35,367 nt of DNA, from assembly GCA_900767695.1 (NCBI GenBank), contig CAAGAC010000051.1, positions 1 to 35,367 on the forward strand, in the 5' to 3' direction. Origin of the DNA: an uncultured Succinivibrio sp. (lineage in GTDB: Bacteria; Pseudomonadota; Gammaproteobacteria; Enterobacterales; Succinivibrionaceae). Below are positions 23,982 to 31,368 of the stretch, one piece after another. A program made the position numbers and the translations under genes. Each line of letters begins with the position of its first letter. Position 1 is the stretch's first letter. The notes beneath the pieces are model-generated. The model did not search any database, was not told where the DNA came from, and saw only the letters and a list, made by a program, of their open reading frames with translations.

Positions 23982-24737
23982 ATGCAGATCCTTGGAGTTG
24001 ACATTGGCGGCACCGGAATCAAGGGCGCCGTGGTAGAGACCTCGACGGGGCAGCTCGTCACCGAGAGGGCCCGCGTGCTGACCCCGCAGCCGGCGACGCC
24101 CGAGGCGGTCGCCGCCGCGCTGCGCGCCTTCGTCGAGCAGACCGGCTTCAACGGCCCGGTCTCCTGCGGCTTCCCGTCGCGCATCATCCACGGCACCGTG
24201 CTCACCGCGAGCAACATCGACAAGACCTGGATCAAGGTCCCGGTCGAGGAGCTGTTCTCAAACGCGATCGGGCGCCAGGTCTTCGTGGCCAACGACGCCG
24301 ACGTCGCGGGGCTGTGCGAACTCAGGCTCGGCGCGGCCAGAGGCGTCGCAGGCACCGTGATCTTCCTGACCATCGGCACCGGCATCGGCTCGGCGCTCTT
24401 CGTGGACGGCCACATGTACCCGAGCACCGAGCTTGGACAGTTGAAGTTCCACGGCGGCCCTGCCGAGCACTGGTGCTCGGGCCTCGTGAAGGAGAAGGAG
24501 GATCTCAAGTGGAAGGAGTGGGGCAAGCGCTTCAACGAGTACCTCGAGTACGTCGACTACCTGCTAAAGCCCGATCTCTTCGTTTTAGGCGGCGGCGCCT
24601 CCAAGAAGTTTGAGAAGTTCAAGGAGTGCATCAACCCCGACATCAAGGCGGTGCCTGCCGAGCACCTGAACCTTGCCGGCATCATCGGCGCCGCGCTCAA
24701 CGGCGAGGATCGCTTCCAGAGCAAGCCTGCCCTCTGA
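23982..24737 (+). CDS. ppgK: ROK-family polyphosphate glucokinase-type sugar kinase
   Basis: This 251-residue kinase resembles strictly polyphosphate- or ATP-dependent glucokinases. It has the phosphate motif GVDIGGTGIKGAVV (5-18), TPQPATPEAV, ASNIDKTWIKVP, the catalytic NDADVAG (D105), TIGTGIGSALF, and the PPGK-type block STELGQLKFHGGPAEHW...KEKEDLKWKEW with LFVLGGGASKK. These last blocks are typical of the PPGK clade and not of E. coli ROK kinases, which carry a zinc-binding CGxxGC motif that is absent here. It would make glucose-6-phosphate in the cytoplasm. ATG 23982 follows AAGGAG at 8 nt. Phosphoryl donor preference is inferred. A possible -10 (TAAAAT, 23849-23854) lies upstream. Confidence 0.85.
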   Translation: MQILGVDIGGTGIKGAVVETSTGQLVTERARVLTPQPATPEAVAAALRAFVEQTGFNGPVSCGFPSRIIHGTVLTASNIDKTWIKVPVEELFSNAIGRQVFVANDADVAGLCELRLGAARGVAGTVIFLTIGTGIGSALFVDGHMYPSTELGQLKFHGGPAEHWCSGLVKEKEDLKWKEWGKRFNEYLEYVDYLLKPDLFVLGGGASKKFEKFKECINPDIKAVPAEHLNLAGIIGAALNGEDRFQSKPAL

Positions 24738-24756
24738 CCCGCCTCTTGAAAGCTTC

Positions 24757-24805
24757 GATCCGGGGCGGCCCCGGATCGGGAAGGCCCCGCGACGCGGGGC
24801 CTTCC
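24757..24805. terminator. Double hairpin between convergent ppgK and recJ
   Basis: Two perfect hairpins follow each other: a 9-bp stem (24757-24777, loop CGG) and a 12-bp stem (24779-24805, loop GAC). Only a weak T-rich stretch follows. They lie 20 nt past the ppgK stop and 52 nt from the recJ stop and probably end both transcripts. Confidence 0.65.
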
Positions 24806-24856
24806 TGTCCTCACTTGGCCTTGCGGCCATCGTGACCGCCATGCCGCCTTGCTGCC

Positions 24857-26560
24857 TCACACCGGCTCAAGGCCCTCGAGCCTCACCTGGAGGCGCTCGG
24901 TGCCCAGGTAGCGGTTGACCTCGACTGCGTAGACCGCGCGCACCGAGATCCCGGCCTGGAGCGCCTTCTCGCGCACAAGCGCGCGGAGCCTTATCGCCTG
25001 GATCCTCTGCCCGTCCTGGTTTCTTAAGACAAAGCGCAGGTGGCGGTTCTGGATGGACTGCACCGAGAGCACCTCGAACTGCCCGTCGAACAGGGGCTCG
25101 GGAAAGCCCTCGCCCCAAGGGCCGCAGCGCTCAAGCTCGCGCGCAAAGGCCAGCGTTAAATGCGAGGGCGGAAGCTCGCCGTCGGTCACGGTCTCCTGCT
25201 GGGCAGGACGGTCGCGGTAGCCGGCGACCAGGCTCTCGAAGGCGCTGCGGAACTCGGAAAGCCCGCCAGGCCTGATGGTCGCGCCCGCAGCCATCGCGTG
25301 CCCGCCTCCTGCAAGAAGCAGCGAGGGATCGTCCTGCCGCATGCGCTTTAGGATCTCGCCTAGCGGCACCCCGGGCAGCGAGCGGGCCGAGCCGCGCAGC
25401 TCCCCGCCCTCGCCACCGGTGAAGACGAAGCAGGGCACGCCGAAGCGGTCCTTGATCCTGCCTGCGATGAGGCCCGCGATCCCGGGAAGCCAGTCCGGGC
25501 GGTAGAGGGTGAGCGCCGGGGCGTCCCCCATCCTGGCGGCATCCTCGGCCGCCTCCTTGCAGAAGACCCTCTCGTAGTCGCCGCGGCGGCGGTTTGCCAT
25601 GTCAAGCTGCTCGGAGAGCTCGTCGGCGCGCCTGGGATCGTCGGTGAGCAGCAGCTCGAGCGCGGGATTGCCCTCGAGCCTGATCCTGCCTGCGGCGTTG
25701 ATCCGAGGGCAGATCTCAAAGCCGATGGCCCTGGGGCTTAGCGACGGGAGATCGCAGCGCACGCGGCGGGCCAGGGCCAGCACCCCGGGCACGGTGCGCC
25801 CGCGGCGCAGCCTCTCGAGCCCGGCCTTGACCATGCGGCGGTTGTTGGCGTCAAACGGCACCACGTCGCCCACGGTGCCCAGCGTCACCAGATCGAGGAA
25901 GTCGGCCATCACCGGGCGGCGGCGGGACTGGTAGAAGCCTCGGGAGTCGAGCTCCGAGCGCACGGCGCAGAGCACGTAGAAGAGCACCCCGGCCCCGCAG
26001 AGGGCCCTTGAGGGGAAGGCGCTGTCGGAGCGCTTGGGATCGACCACGGCGATGGCGTCGGGGAGATCGGGCGGGCACTCGTGGTGATCGGTGACGACGA
26101 GGGCGATGCCGCGCCTTTGCGCCTCGCAGGCGGCCTCGGCGCAGCCGATGCCGTTGTCCACGGTGACGATGAGCCTCACCCCGTCGGCGGCGGCCGCCTT
26201 GACGACCTCGCCGCTTAGGCCATAGCCGCCCTCGTAGCGCGAGGGCACGGCGCAGCCGACCGAGCCCTTGGCCGCGCCCAGGGCGTAGAGCGCGCGCTGG
26301 CCAAGCGCCGCGCCGGTCACGCCGTCGACGTCGTAGTCCCCGAAGACCAGGATGCGCTCGCCGCTCTCGACGGCGTCGGCGATGGCCTGCGCGGCCTTCC
26401 CGATGTCGGGCAGGGTCTGGTAGTGCTCCATGCCCGCGAGGCTGCAGAAGGCGTCGGCGCTGCTTCTGACGCCCCGCCCTGCCAGGATCCGCCTGATGAC
26501 GGGATCGCTTATGTCCATGAGCCCGCTTTCATCGCCCGGGCCCCGCCTTGTTATCTTCAC
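24857..26560 (-). CDS. recJ: Single-stranded-DNA-specific exonuclease RecJ
   Basis: This 567-residue 5'-3' exonuclease acts in recombination, base excision and mismatch repair. The DHH core has motif I FGDYDVDG (75-80), VTVDNGIG, motif III VTDHHE (158-161), DLVTLGTVGDVVP and RINAAGR. The DHHA1 domain has GGGHAMAAG, and the OB fold follows (GPWGEGFPEPLFDG). The family start aligns with a GTG at 26560 that has GGAGG upstream; the open frame continues 27 codons further but with no ribosome site. E. coli RecJ is 577 residues. It is divergent from the Fic-like gene and has a possible -10 TATCAT at 26581-26586. Confidence 0.96.
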   Translation of the reverse strand: MKITRRGPGDESGLMDISDPVIRRILAGRGVRSSADAFCSLAGMEHYQTLPDIGKAAQAIADAVESGERILVFGDYDVDGVTGAALGQRALYALGAAKGSVGCAVPSRYEGGYGLSGEVVKAAAADGVRLIVTVDNGIGCAEAACEAQRRGIALVVTDHHECPPDLPDAIAVVDPKRSDSAFPSRALCGAGVLFYVLCAVRSELDSRGFYQSRRRPVMADFLDLVTLGTVGDVVPFDANNRRMVKAGLERLRRGRTVPGVLALARRVRCDLPSLSPRAIGFEICPRINAAGRIRLEGNPALELLLTDDPRRADELSEQLDMANRRRGDYERVFCKEAAEDAARMGDAPALTLYRPDWLPGIAGLIAGRIKDRFGVPCFVFTGGEGGELRGSARSLPGVPLGEILKRMRQDDPSLLLAGGGHAMAAGATIRPGGLSEFRSAFESLVAGYRDRPAQQETVTDGELPPSHLTLAFARELERCGPWGEGFPEPLFDGQFEVLSVQSIQNRHLRFVLRNQDGQRIQAIRLRALVREKALQAGISVRAVYAVEVNRYLGTERLQVRLEGLEPV

Positions 26561-26630
26561 TAGCGCCTCCAGCGCCTTGCATGATACCAAACGCGGGCCG
26601 CGCCGACGCCTTTGAGGATGGGCAGGAGGC

Positions 26631-27488
26631 ATGGCGCTCATGCTAAAGTCTCCCTGCGTAATCGCGGATGCCGTGGAGGAGAGGCGGGCCTTGGACAGCG
26701 TTGAGTTCTACGAGCTTATGGAGGAGAGGCTTGGCGGGATGGCCTGGGATCACGCCAGGGCGTCCTCGCTCCTGGTGCCTGCTTTCGCAGGCGCTGGATC
26801 GCCTGCCATGCAGGAGAGGATCAGGCGCGCGGTCTCCGAGTTTCAAAGGAGCATCCCCGTGATCGCGGCCTCGGCCCTGCGCGTGCTCGAGCATGTGCCT
26901 GTCACCATCCCTAAGGCCAGGGCCGTCATGGAGGGAAAGGAGGCCGGCGCTCTTTCCGATGGCGATCGCGGCAAGGTTTCCTCCTACTGCAGGGCCTGAC
27001 TTATGCTCTGCGCCATGGTGCTTGAAGGCTGCGATCCGCTCTCAAGCCCCTGCGTCCTAAGGCTGCACGCATCCCTTGCCGCCACCGAGCTTGAGAGGGG
27101 CTGCGCCGGAGCCTTGAGGAGGACGGGCGTTCTTATAAGCGGCAGCACGTACGTGCCGCCTGGCCCCCTTGGACTTGGGCCGCTCCTTGAGGGAGGCTGC
27201 GCCTTTTTGAAGGAGGAGATCGAAAACCCCGCCGAACGGGCTTTCGCCGCCTTCCTCTTTTTCTCAAGCTCCCAGTTCTTCTCGGACATCAACAAGCGCA
27301 CCGCCTCGCTGGCGCTCAACGGGATCCTGCTCTCGCAAGGCTGCCTGCCCTTCGTCTTCGACAGCGCCGGCGAGGGCCTCTTCGCCGATCTGCTCGTGAG
27401 GTTCTACGAGACAGGCAACGCCAACCCCTTCATGGAATGCTTCGAGGCAAGATCGCGGGAGCTGTGGCGGGCGCAGCCTCATCAATAA
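26631..27488 (+). pseudogene. Fic-family protein gene interrupted by an in-frame TGA
   Basis: Two adjacent frames (26631-26999 and 27003-27488) are in the same phase and separated only by a TGA at 26997 and one codon. Together they give one Fic-type protein of about 285 codons. The first part holds an N-terminal helical segment ending VTIPKARAVMEGKEAGALSDGD. The second part continues LRLHASLA, VPPGPLGLGPLLEGG, the Fic motif FFSDINKRTASLALNGILL, and RFYETGNANPFMECF. The Fic motif also deviates: the catalytic His position is Gln and the Gly before Asn is Ile. Fic proteins AMPylate or otherwise modify targets; activity here is doubtful. The TGA sits where a Leu is expected. Alternatively the halves could be two coupled genes. 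Confidence 0.7.
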
Positions 27489-27560
27489 GGCCTGAGGCCA
27501 TCCCAGGCCACGGAAGTTTCATCCCATCCCCCGCGCAGGCGCGGGCCATGCCGCCGCCTT

Positions 27561-27569
27561 TGGTAGAAT
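27561..27569 (+). promoter_or_regulatory. Extended -10 promoter of the EIIC-like gene
   Basis: TGGTAGAAT is an extended -10 (TG, one base, TAGAAT). It overlaps an in-frame ATG at 27568, so the gene must start later, most likely at TTG 27592. Confidence 0.45.
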
Positions 27570-27591
27570 GGCCAAAACGGAGGGGCGGGAT

Positions 27592-29025
27592 TTGGACCGG
27601 TACACGTCAAAGGCAGGAGAGTGGCGCAGCTGCCTGATGCTGCTGCCCGTTGCCGCCTTCGCGCTCTGCTCGGAGGCAGCCGAGCGCGCGGGCGCGGCCG
27701 AGCCGCGCTCGGCCGCCTTCAACGCGATGAGCGCGCTGATGGCCCTGGCCTTCTGCGCCATCGCCGCGGGGATCATCCCCGCCCGCCGCCGCGGCCTGCA
27801 GATGCTCTGCGTCACCACAAGCTTCGCACTGCTCGCAGGCTTCGACATCTCGCGCTTCCCCTCCTACTTCCAGTACCACACCGCCTGCATCTGCTCGGCC
27901 CTCTCATCGACCCTGGTCTTCCTGCCGTCGGACTCCGAGGGCAGGGAAAGCCCCGACACCGCGAGGCTGTGCGTCTACGGCCTGCTCGTGCCCTGCGGAG
28001 CGCACTTCCTGATCCTCACCACGGTGCGCGCGCTCGACTCATTCATCACGCTGACCTTCACCTCGGGCTTCGTCACCTCGGGCCTCGCCGCCGCGGTGGT
28101 GCCCTGCTACGCGGTGATGCAGACCATGGGCGTCTCGGGGCTCATCAACGCCGTCGAGTCGCTCCAGTACCCCGATCCGCACATCCTCGCCATCCCAAGC
28201 GCGGTGACGCTCACCAACCTGATAAGCCTGCCCGCGGTCGCCATCGCGGGATCGCTGGCCTCCCGCGGCGGCAAGCGGGTATTCCTGACGCTCCTGGGCT
28301 TCCTCGCCGCCGTGACCGCCGGCACCGGCCCCTGCGTCTCGGCGGAGCTTGCCGTGCTGCTCATCTTCTTCCCCGGGATCTACGCCGTGCTCCTGGCCTC
28401 CTCGGTCTTCGCCTACCTCTGCGCCTACTCGATGCACGCCTCGGTGATCACGAACTTCTACCTGCTCTACCAGCCAAACCTCACCCTCATCAAGACCACG
28501 AGCTTCTCGCTTGGCGGCAGCGATCTTGCCTGCATCGCCGCGGCAGCGGCCGTGCCGGCAGCGCTCCTGCTCGCCTCGACCCTGTTCATGCGCCGCCGCG
28601 CCAGGGCGCTCAGCCGCACCGGGCGCGCCTCGCGCCCGGGCGTGGGCGCGACGCTGCGCTCGCGCCCCGATCTAATCGCCATAGCCATCCTGCGCGCCTG
28701 CGGGGGGCTTTCAAACCTTTCAGGCGTCAACCGCCAGGGCCGCGAGCTGCTCATAGTCACCCGCGACCGCGCGCTCGTCTCCGAGGACATGCTCGCGCGC
28801 ATCTGCGCCCGCCGCCCCTCGCACGACCGCGCCCGCGGCTACACCGCGTGCGATCTGGGCGCAAGCTGCGCCGTGGTCGCAGAGCGGTTGAAGGCGCTGC
28901 TGCGCCAGTGCGGTCTGCCGCCTGCCATGGCGTCGCGCCACAGCCAGGACTTCAGCATCCGCGACTACCTTATTGCCAAGCACCAGCGTTCAAGAGGAGA
29001 GGGAAATGACCGCAGACAGCAATGA
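27592..29025 (+). CDS. PTS EIIC-like membrane protein with degenerate EIIB-like tail
   Basis: This protein of about 477 residues has roughly ten hydrophobic segments (for example LLPVAAFALC, FNAMSALMALAFCAIAAG, FVTSGLAAAVVPCYAVMQTMG) in the style of glucose-family PTS EIIC. A basic linker (MRRRARALSRTGRASR) leads to about 110 residues resembling EIIB: PDLIAIAILRACGGLSNLSG. In EIIB the phosphocysteine follows in DACITRLR; here the aligned segment is NRQGRELL, with Gln for Cys, so it cannot carry phosphate in the usual way. It may be a facilitator or a sensor. The start is TTG 27592 after GGAGGGG; ATG 27568 lies in the -10. It overlaps prmA by 20 nt, suggesting coupling. Confidence 0.6.
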   Translation: MDRYTSKAGEWRSCLMLLPVAAFALCSEAAERAGAAEPRSAAFNAMSALMALAFCAIAAGIIPARRRGLQMLCVTTSFALLAGFDISRFPSYFQYHTACICSALSSTLVFLPSDSEGRESPDTARLCVYGLLVPCGAHFLILTTVRALDSFITLTFTSGFVTSGLAAAVVPCYAVMQTMGVSGLINAVESLQYPDPHILAIPSAVTLTNLISLPAVAIAGSLASRGGKRVFLTLLGFLAAVTAGTGPCVSAELAVLLIFFPGIYAVLLASSVFAYLCAYSMHASVITNFYLLYQPNLTLIKTTSFSLGGSDLACIAAAAAVPAALLLASTLFMRRRARALSRTGRASRPGVGATLRSRPDLIAIAILRACGGLSNLSGVNRQGRELLIVTRDRALVSEDMLARICARRPSHDRARGYTACDLGASCAVVAERLKALLRQCGLPPAMASRHSQDFSIRDYLIAKHQRSRGEGNDRRQQ

Positions 29026-29896
29026 ATGGACCCAGATAAGGCTCCGCACCGACTCCAAGCTCTCCGACACCGTGTCGGATCTATTAGAGCAGCTCGGGGC
29101 GCTGGCGGTGACCTTCGAGGACGCGGCCGACAGCCCGATCCTCGAGCCGCGCCCGGGCGAGCGCAGGCTCTGGCCCAGGACCGACGTCATCGGGCTCTTT
29201 GCCAAGGGCACCGATCCTGAGCCGATCCTCAAGTCGCTGCAGGCCGTGCTCGGCGATCACGTGCCCATGGCCGCGACCGCCCTTGAGGAGCGCAACTGGA
29301 TCCGCGCCTGGATGGATCAGTTCAAGCCGGTGAAGTGCGGCAGGAGGCTCTGGATCTGCCCCTCGTGGCTGCACGTGGACGAGCCCGGCGCCGTCGCCGT
29401 GATGCTCGACCCGGGCCTTGCCTTCGGCACCGGCACCCACCCCACGACCTGGCTGTGCCTGAACTTCCTCGACTCATTGGATCTTGAGGGGAAGACCATC
29501 ACCGACTACGGCTGCGGCTCGGGGATCCTCGCCATCGCCGCGCTGAAGCTCGGCGCCAGGCAGGCCCTTGGCGTCGACATCGATCCGCAGGCCATCCAGG
29601 CCTCGGAGGAGAACGCCAGGCGCAACGGGGTCGAGGACCGCTTCAAGCTCTCCCTGGGCGCGCCTGCGGAGGGCCTGCAGAAGGCCGACGTCACCGTCGC
29701 CAACATCCTCGCAGGCCCGCTTGCCGAGCTTGAGGGCGAGATTGCATCGCTCACCGCCAAAGGCGGCAGGCTCGCGCTCTCGGGGATCCTCGACTACCAG
29801 GCCGACGAGGTCTGCCTTGCCTACGAGAAGGACTTCCGCATCGACGGCCGCGCCGTGCGCGAGGGCTGGGCGAGGATCGAGGCCACGCGCCGCTGA
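29006..29896 (+). CDS. prmA: Ribosomal protein L11 methyltransferase
   Basis: This 296-residue SAM-dependent enzyme trimethylates lysines and the N-terminus of L11. The N-terminal substrate domain (1-60) carries LLEQLGALAVTFEDA, the linker has ERNWIRAWMDQFKPVKCG, and the methyltransferase domain shows FGTGTHPTT, DYGCGSGILAIAALKLGA, GVDIDPQAI and VANILAGPL. E. coli PrmA has 293 residues. ATG 29006 has GAGG upstream and lies inside the end of the EIIC-like gene. Confidence 0.97.
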   Translation: MTADSNEWTQIRLRTDSKLSDTVSDLLEQLGALAVTFEDAADSPILEPRPGERRLWPRTDVIGLFAKGTDPEPILKSLQAVLGDHVPMAATALEERNWIRAWMDQFKPVKCGRRLWICPSWLHVDEPGAVAVMLDPGLAFGTGTHPTTWLCLNFLDSLDLEGKTITDYGCGSGILAIAALKLGARQALGVDIDPQAIQASEENARRNGVEDRFKLSLGAPAEGLQKADVTVANILAGPLAELEGEIASLTAKGGRLALSGILDYQADEVCLAYEKDFRIDGRAVREGWARIEATRR

Positions 29897-29901
29897 CAGT
29901 C

Positions 29902-29924
29902 AAGCCCGCGCCCTGCGCGGGCTT
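29902..29924 (+). terminator. Terminator after prmA
   Basis: A perfect 10-bp stem (AAGCCCGCGC/GCGCGGGCTT) with loop CCT lies 5 nt past the prmA stop. The T-run is short. Confidence 0.7.
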
Positions 29925-29951
29925 AATCATGATGAAGCAAGGCGCTATACT
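29923..29951 (+). promoter_or_regulatory. Promoter of the ATPase-helicase operon
   Basis: TTAATC and TATACT are separated by 17 bp, ending 46 nt before the ATG at 29998. The -10 matches five of six consensus bases. Its position after the prmA terminator means the two-gene module has its own transcription start. Confidence 0.6.
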
Positions 29952-29997
29952 TTCCTGCTGGCGAGTTTTTTTTCAGATTTCAAAATAGGAGCTTCCG

Positions 29998-31365
29998 ATG
30001 GCCGCGATCAGACCGCGCGAGCGCAGCGCCATAATCCAGTCCCTGAGGGCGGGCGTGACCCCCAGGGTGGGCCTTGAACACATCCAGGTCGGGCGCGCCG
30101 AGGAGATCAAGGCGATGATCGAGGATCTCGACGGGATCTGCGACGGCGGAAGCTGCTTTCGCCTGGTAATTGGCGACTTCGGCGCCGGCAAGAGCTTCTT
30201 TTTGCAGCTCGTGCGCTACATCGCGCTGCAGAAGAACATGGTGGTGATGAGCGCCGACCTCTCCCCCGAGCGCAGGCTCTGCGCCACCGGAGGCCAGGCC
30301 CGCGCCCTCTACAAGGAGCTTGCCCGCAACCTCGCGACCCGCGCCCACCCCGAGGGCAACGCCATGGTGCCGCTCGTCGAGAAGTTCATCACCGAGCAGC
30401 GCCGCGCCGCCCAGTCATCGGGCAGGGATGTCGGCGACATCATCCGCGAGAAGCTCGACTCGCTCTCAGAGCTCGTGGACGGCTACGACTTTGCCGAGGC
30501 AATCTCCCAGTACTGGAAGGGCTACAGCGAGGGCAACGACGCGCTCAAGAACGCCGCCGTGCGCTACCTGCGCGGCGAGTACCAGACCCGCACCGACGCC
30601 AGGCGCGAGCTCGGGGTGCGCGCCATCGTCGACGACGGCAACGTCTACGATCACTTGAAGCTCCTCGCCCGCTTCGTCTGCCAGGCAGGCTACAAGGGCC
30701 TGCTCGTCAACCTCGACGAGATGGTCAACCTCTTCAAGCTGCCCTCGAAGACCGCGCGCAGCTCGAACTACGAGCAGATCCTGCGCATCCTCAACGACTG
30801 CCTGCAGGGCAGCGCCGAGTCGCTGGGCTTCCTCATGGGCGGCACCCCCGAGTTCCTCATGGATCCGCGCAAGGGCCTGTACAGCTACGAGGCGCTGCAC
30901 TCGCGCCTTGCCGAGAACACCTTCGCCCAGATCGCGGGCGTCGTCGACTACCACAGCCCGGTGCTGCTCCTCAAGAACCTCTCGCCCGAGGAGATCTTTG
31001 TCCTCCTGTGCAACATCCGCAACGTCTTCGCCTCTGGCGATCCGTCAAAGTACCTGGTGCCCGACGAGGCGCTCTCGGCCTTCCTCAAGCACTGCTCTGA
31101 AAAGATAGGCGACGCCTACTTCCGCACCCCGCGCAACACCATCAAGGCCTTCGTCGACCTGCTCTCGGTGCTGGAGCAGAACCCCGATCTCAACTGGCAG
31201 TCGCTCATAGGCTCGCTCAACGTCACCATCGAGGGCTCGGGCGAGGAGCCCCTGGTCACCACCGGCCCCGGCGCCAATGACGGCGAAGGCGGGGCCGGTC
31301 CGGGCGCCGGGGCCGGGGCTGCTGGCGATCCTGGCGACGACGAGCTTGCGACATTCAAGCTCTAG
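29998..31365 (+). CDS. BrxD/SngB-like P-loop ATPase (DUF2791 family)
   Basis: This 455-residue protein begins RPRERSAIIQSLRAGVTPRVG, followed by GLEHIQVGR. It has Walker A IGDFGAGKS (58-66), Walker B LLVNLDE (235-241) and the sensor-like FLMGGTPEF. A Gly-rich linker (about 420-447) leads to the C-terminal DDELATFKL. This is the ATPase type called BrxD in type 2 BREX and SngB in Shango, where it works with an Lhr-like helicase against phage. The helicase gene follows after 3 nt. AGGAG at 6-nt spacing precedes the ATG. No TerB-domain (SngA) or pgl genes adjoin it, so the exact system is open. Confidence 0.85.
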   Translation: MAAIRPRERSAIIQSLRAGVTPRVGLEHIQVGRAEEIKAMIEDLDGICDGGSCFRLVIGDFGAGKSFFLQLVRYIALQKNMVVMSADLSPERRLCATGGQARALYKELARNLATRAHPEGNAMVPLVEKFITEQRRAAQSSGRDVGDIIREKLDSLSELVDGYDFAEAISQYWKGYSEGNDALKNAAVRYLRGEYQTRTDARRELGVRAIVDDGNVYDHLKLLARFVCQAGYKGLLVNLDEMVNLFKLPSKTARSSNYEQILRILNDCLQGSAESLGFLMGGTPEFLMDPRKGLYSYEALHSRLAENTFAQIAGVVDYHSPVLLLKNLSPEEIFVLLCNIRNVFASGDPSKYLVPDEALSAFLKHCSEKIGDAYFRTPRNTIKAFVDLLSVLEQNPDLNWQSLIGSLNVTIEGSGEEPLVTTGPGANDGEGGAGPGAGAGAAGDPGDDELATFKL

Positions 31366-31368
31366 GGC

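Noticed and set aside
26997..26999. Selenocysteine or programmed read-through at the Fic TGA
   Set aside because: The aligned family residue is Leu, not Cys, and no convincing SECIS-like hairpin follows; a nonsense mutation is simpler.
26631..27488. A classical two-gene toxin-antitoxin pair (antitoxin then Fic toxin)
   Set aside because: The first frame continues the Fic-protein pattern in phase and lacks antitoxin features; kept only as an alternative.
27621..29009. Plus-strand frame of 462 codons overlapping the EIIC-like gene
   Set aside because: The product is Arg/His/Leu/Pro-rich without hydrophobic order, while the other frame has regular membrane segments and a promoter and ribosome site.
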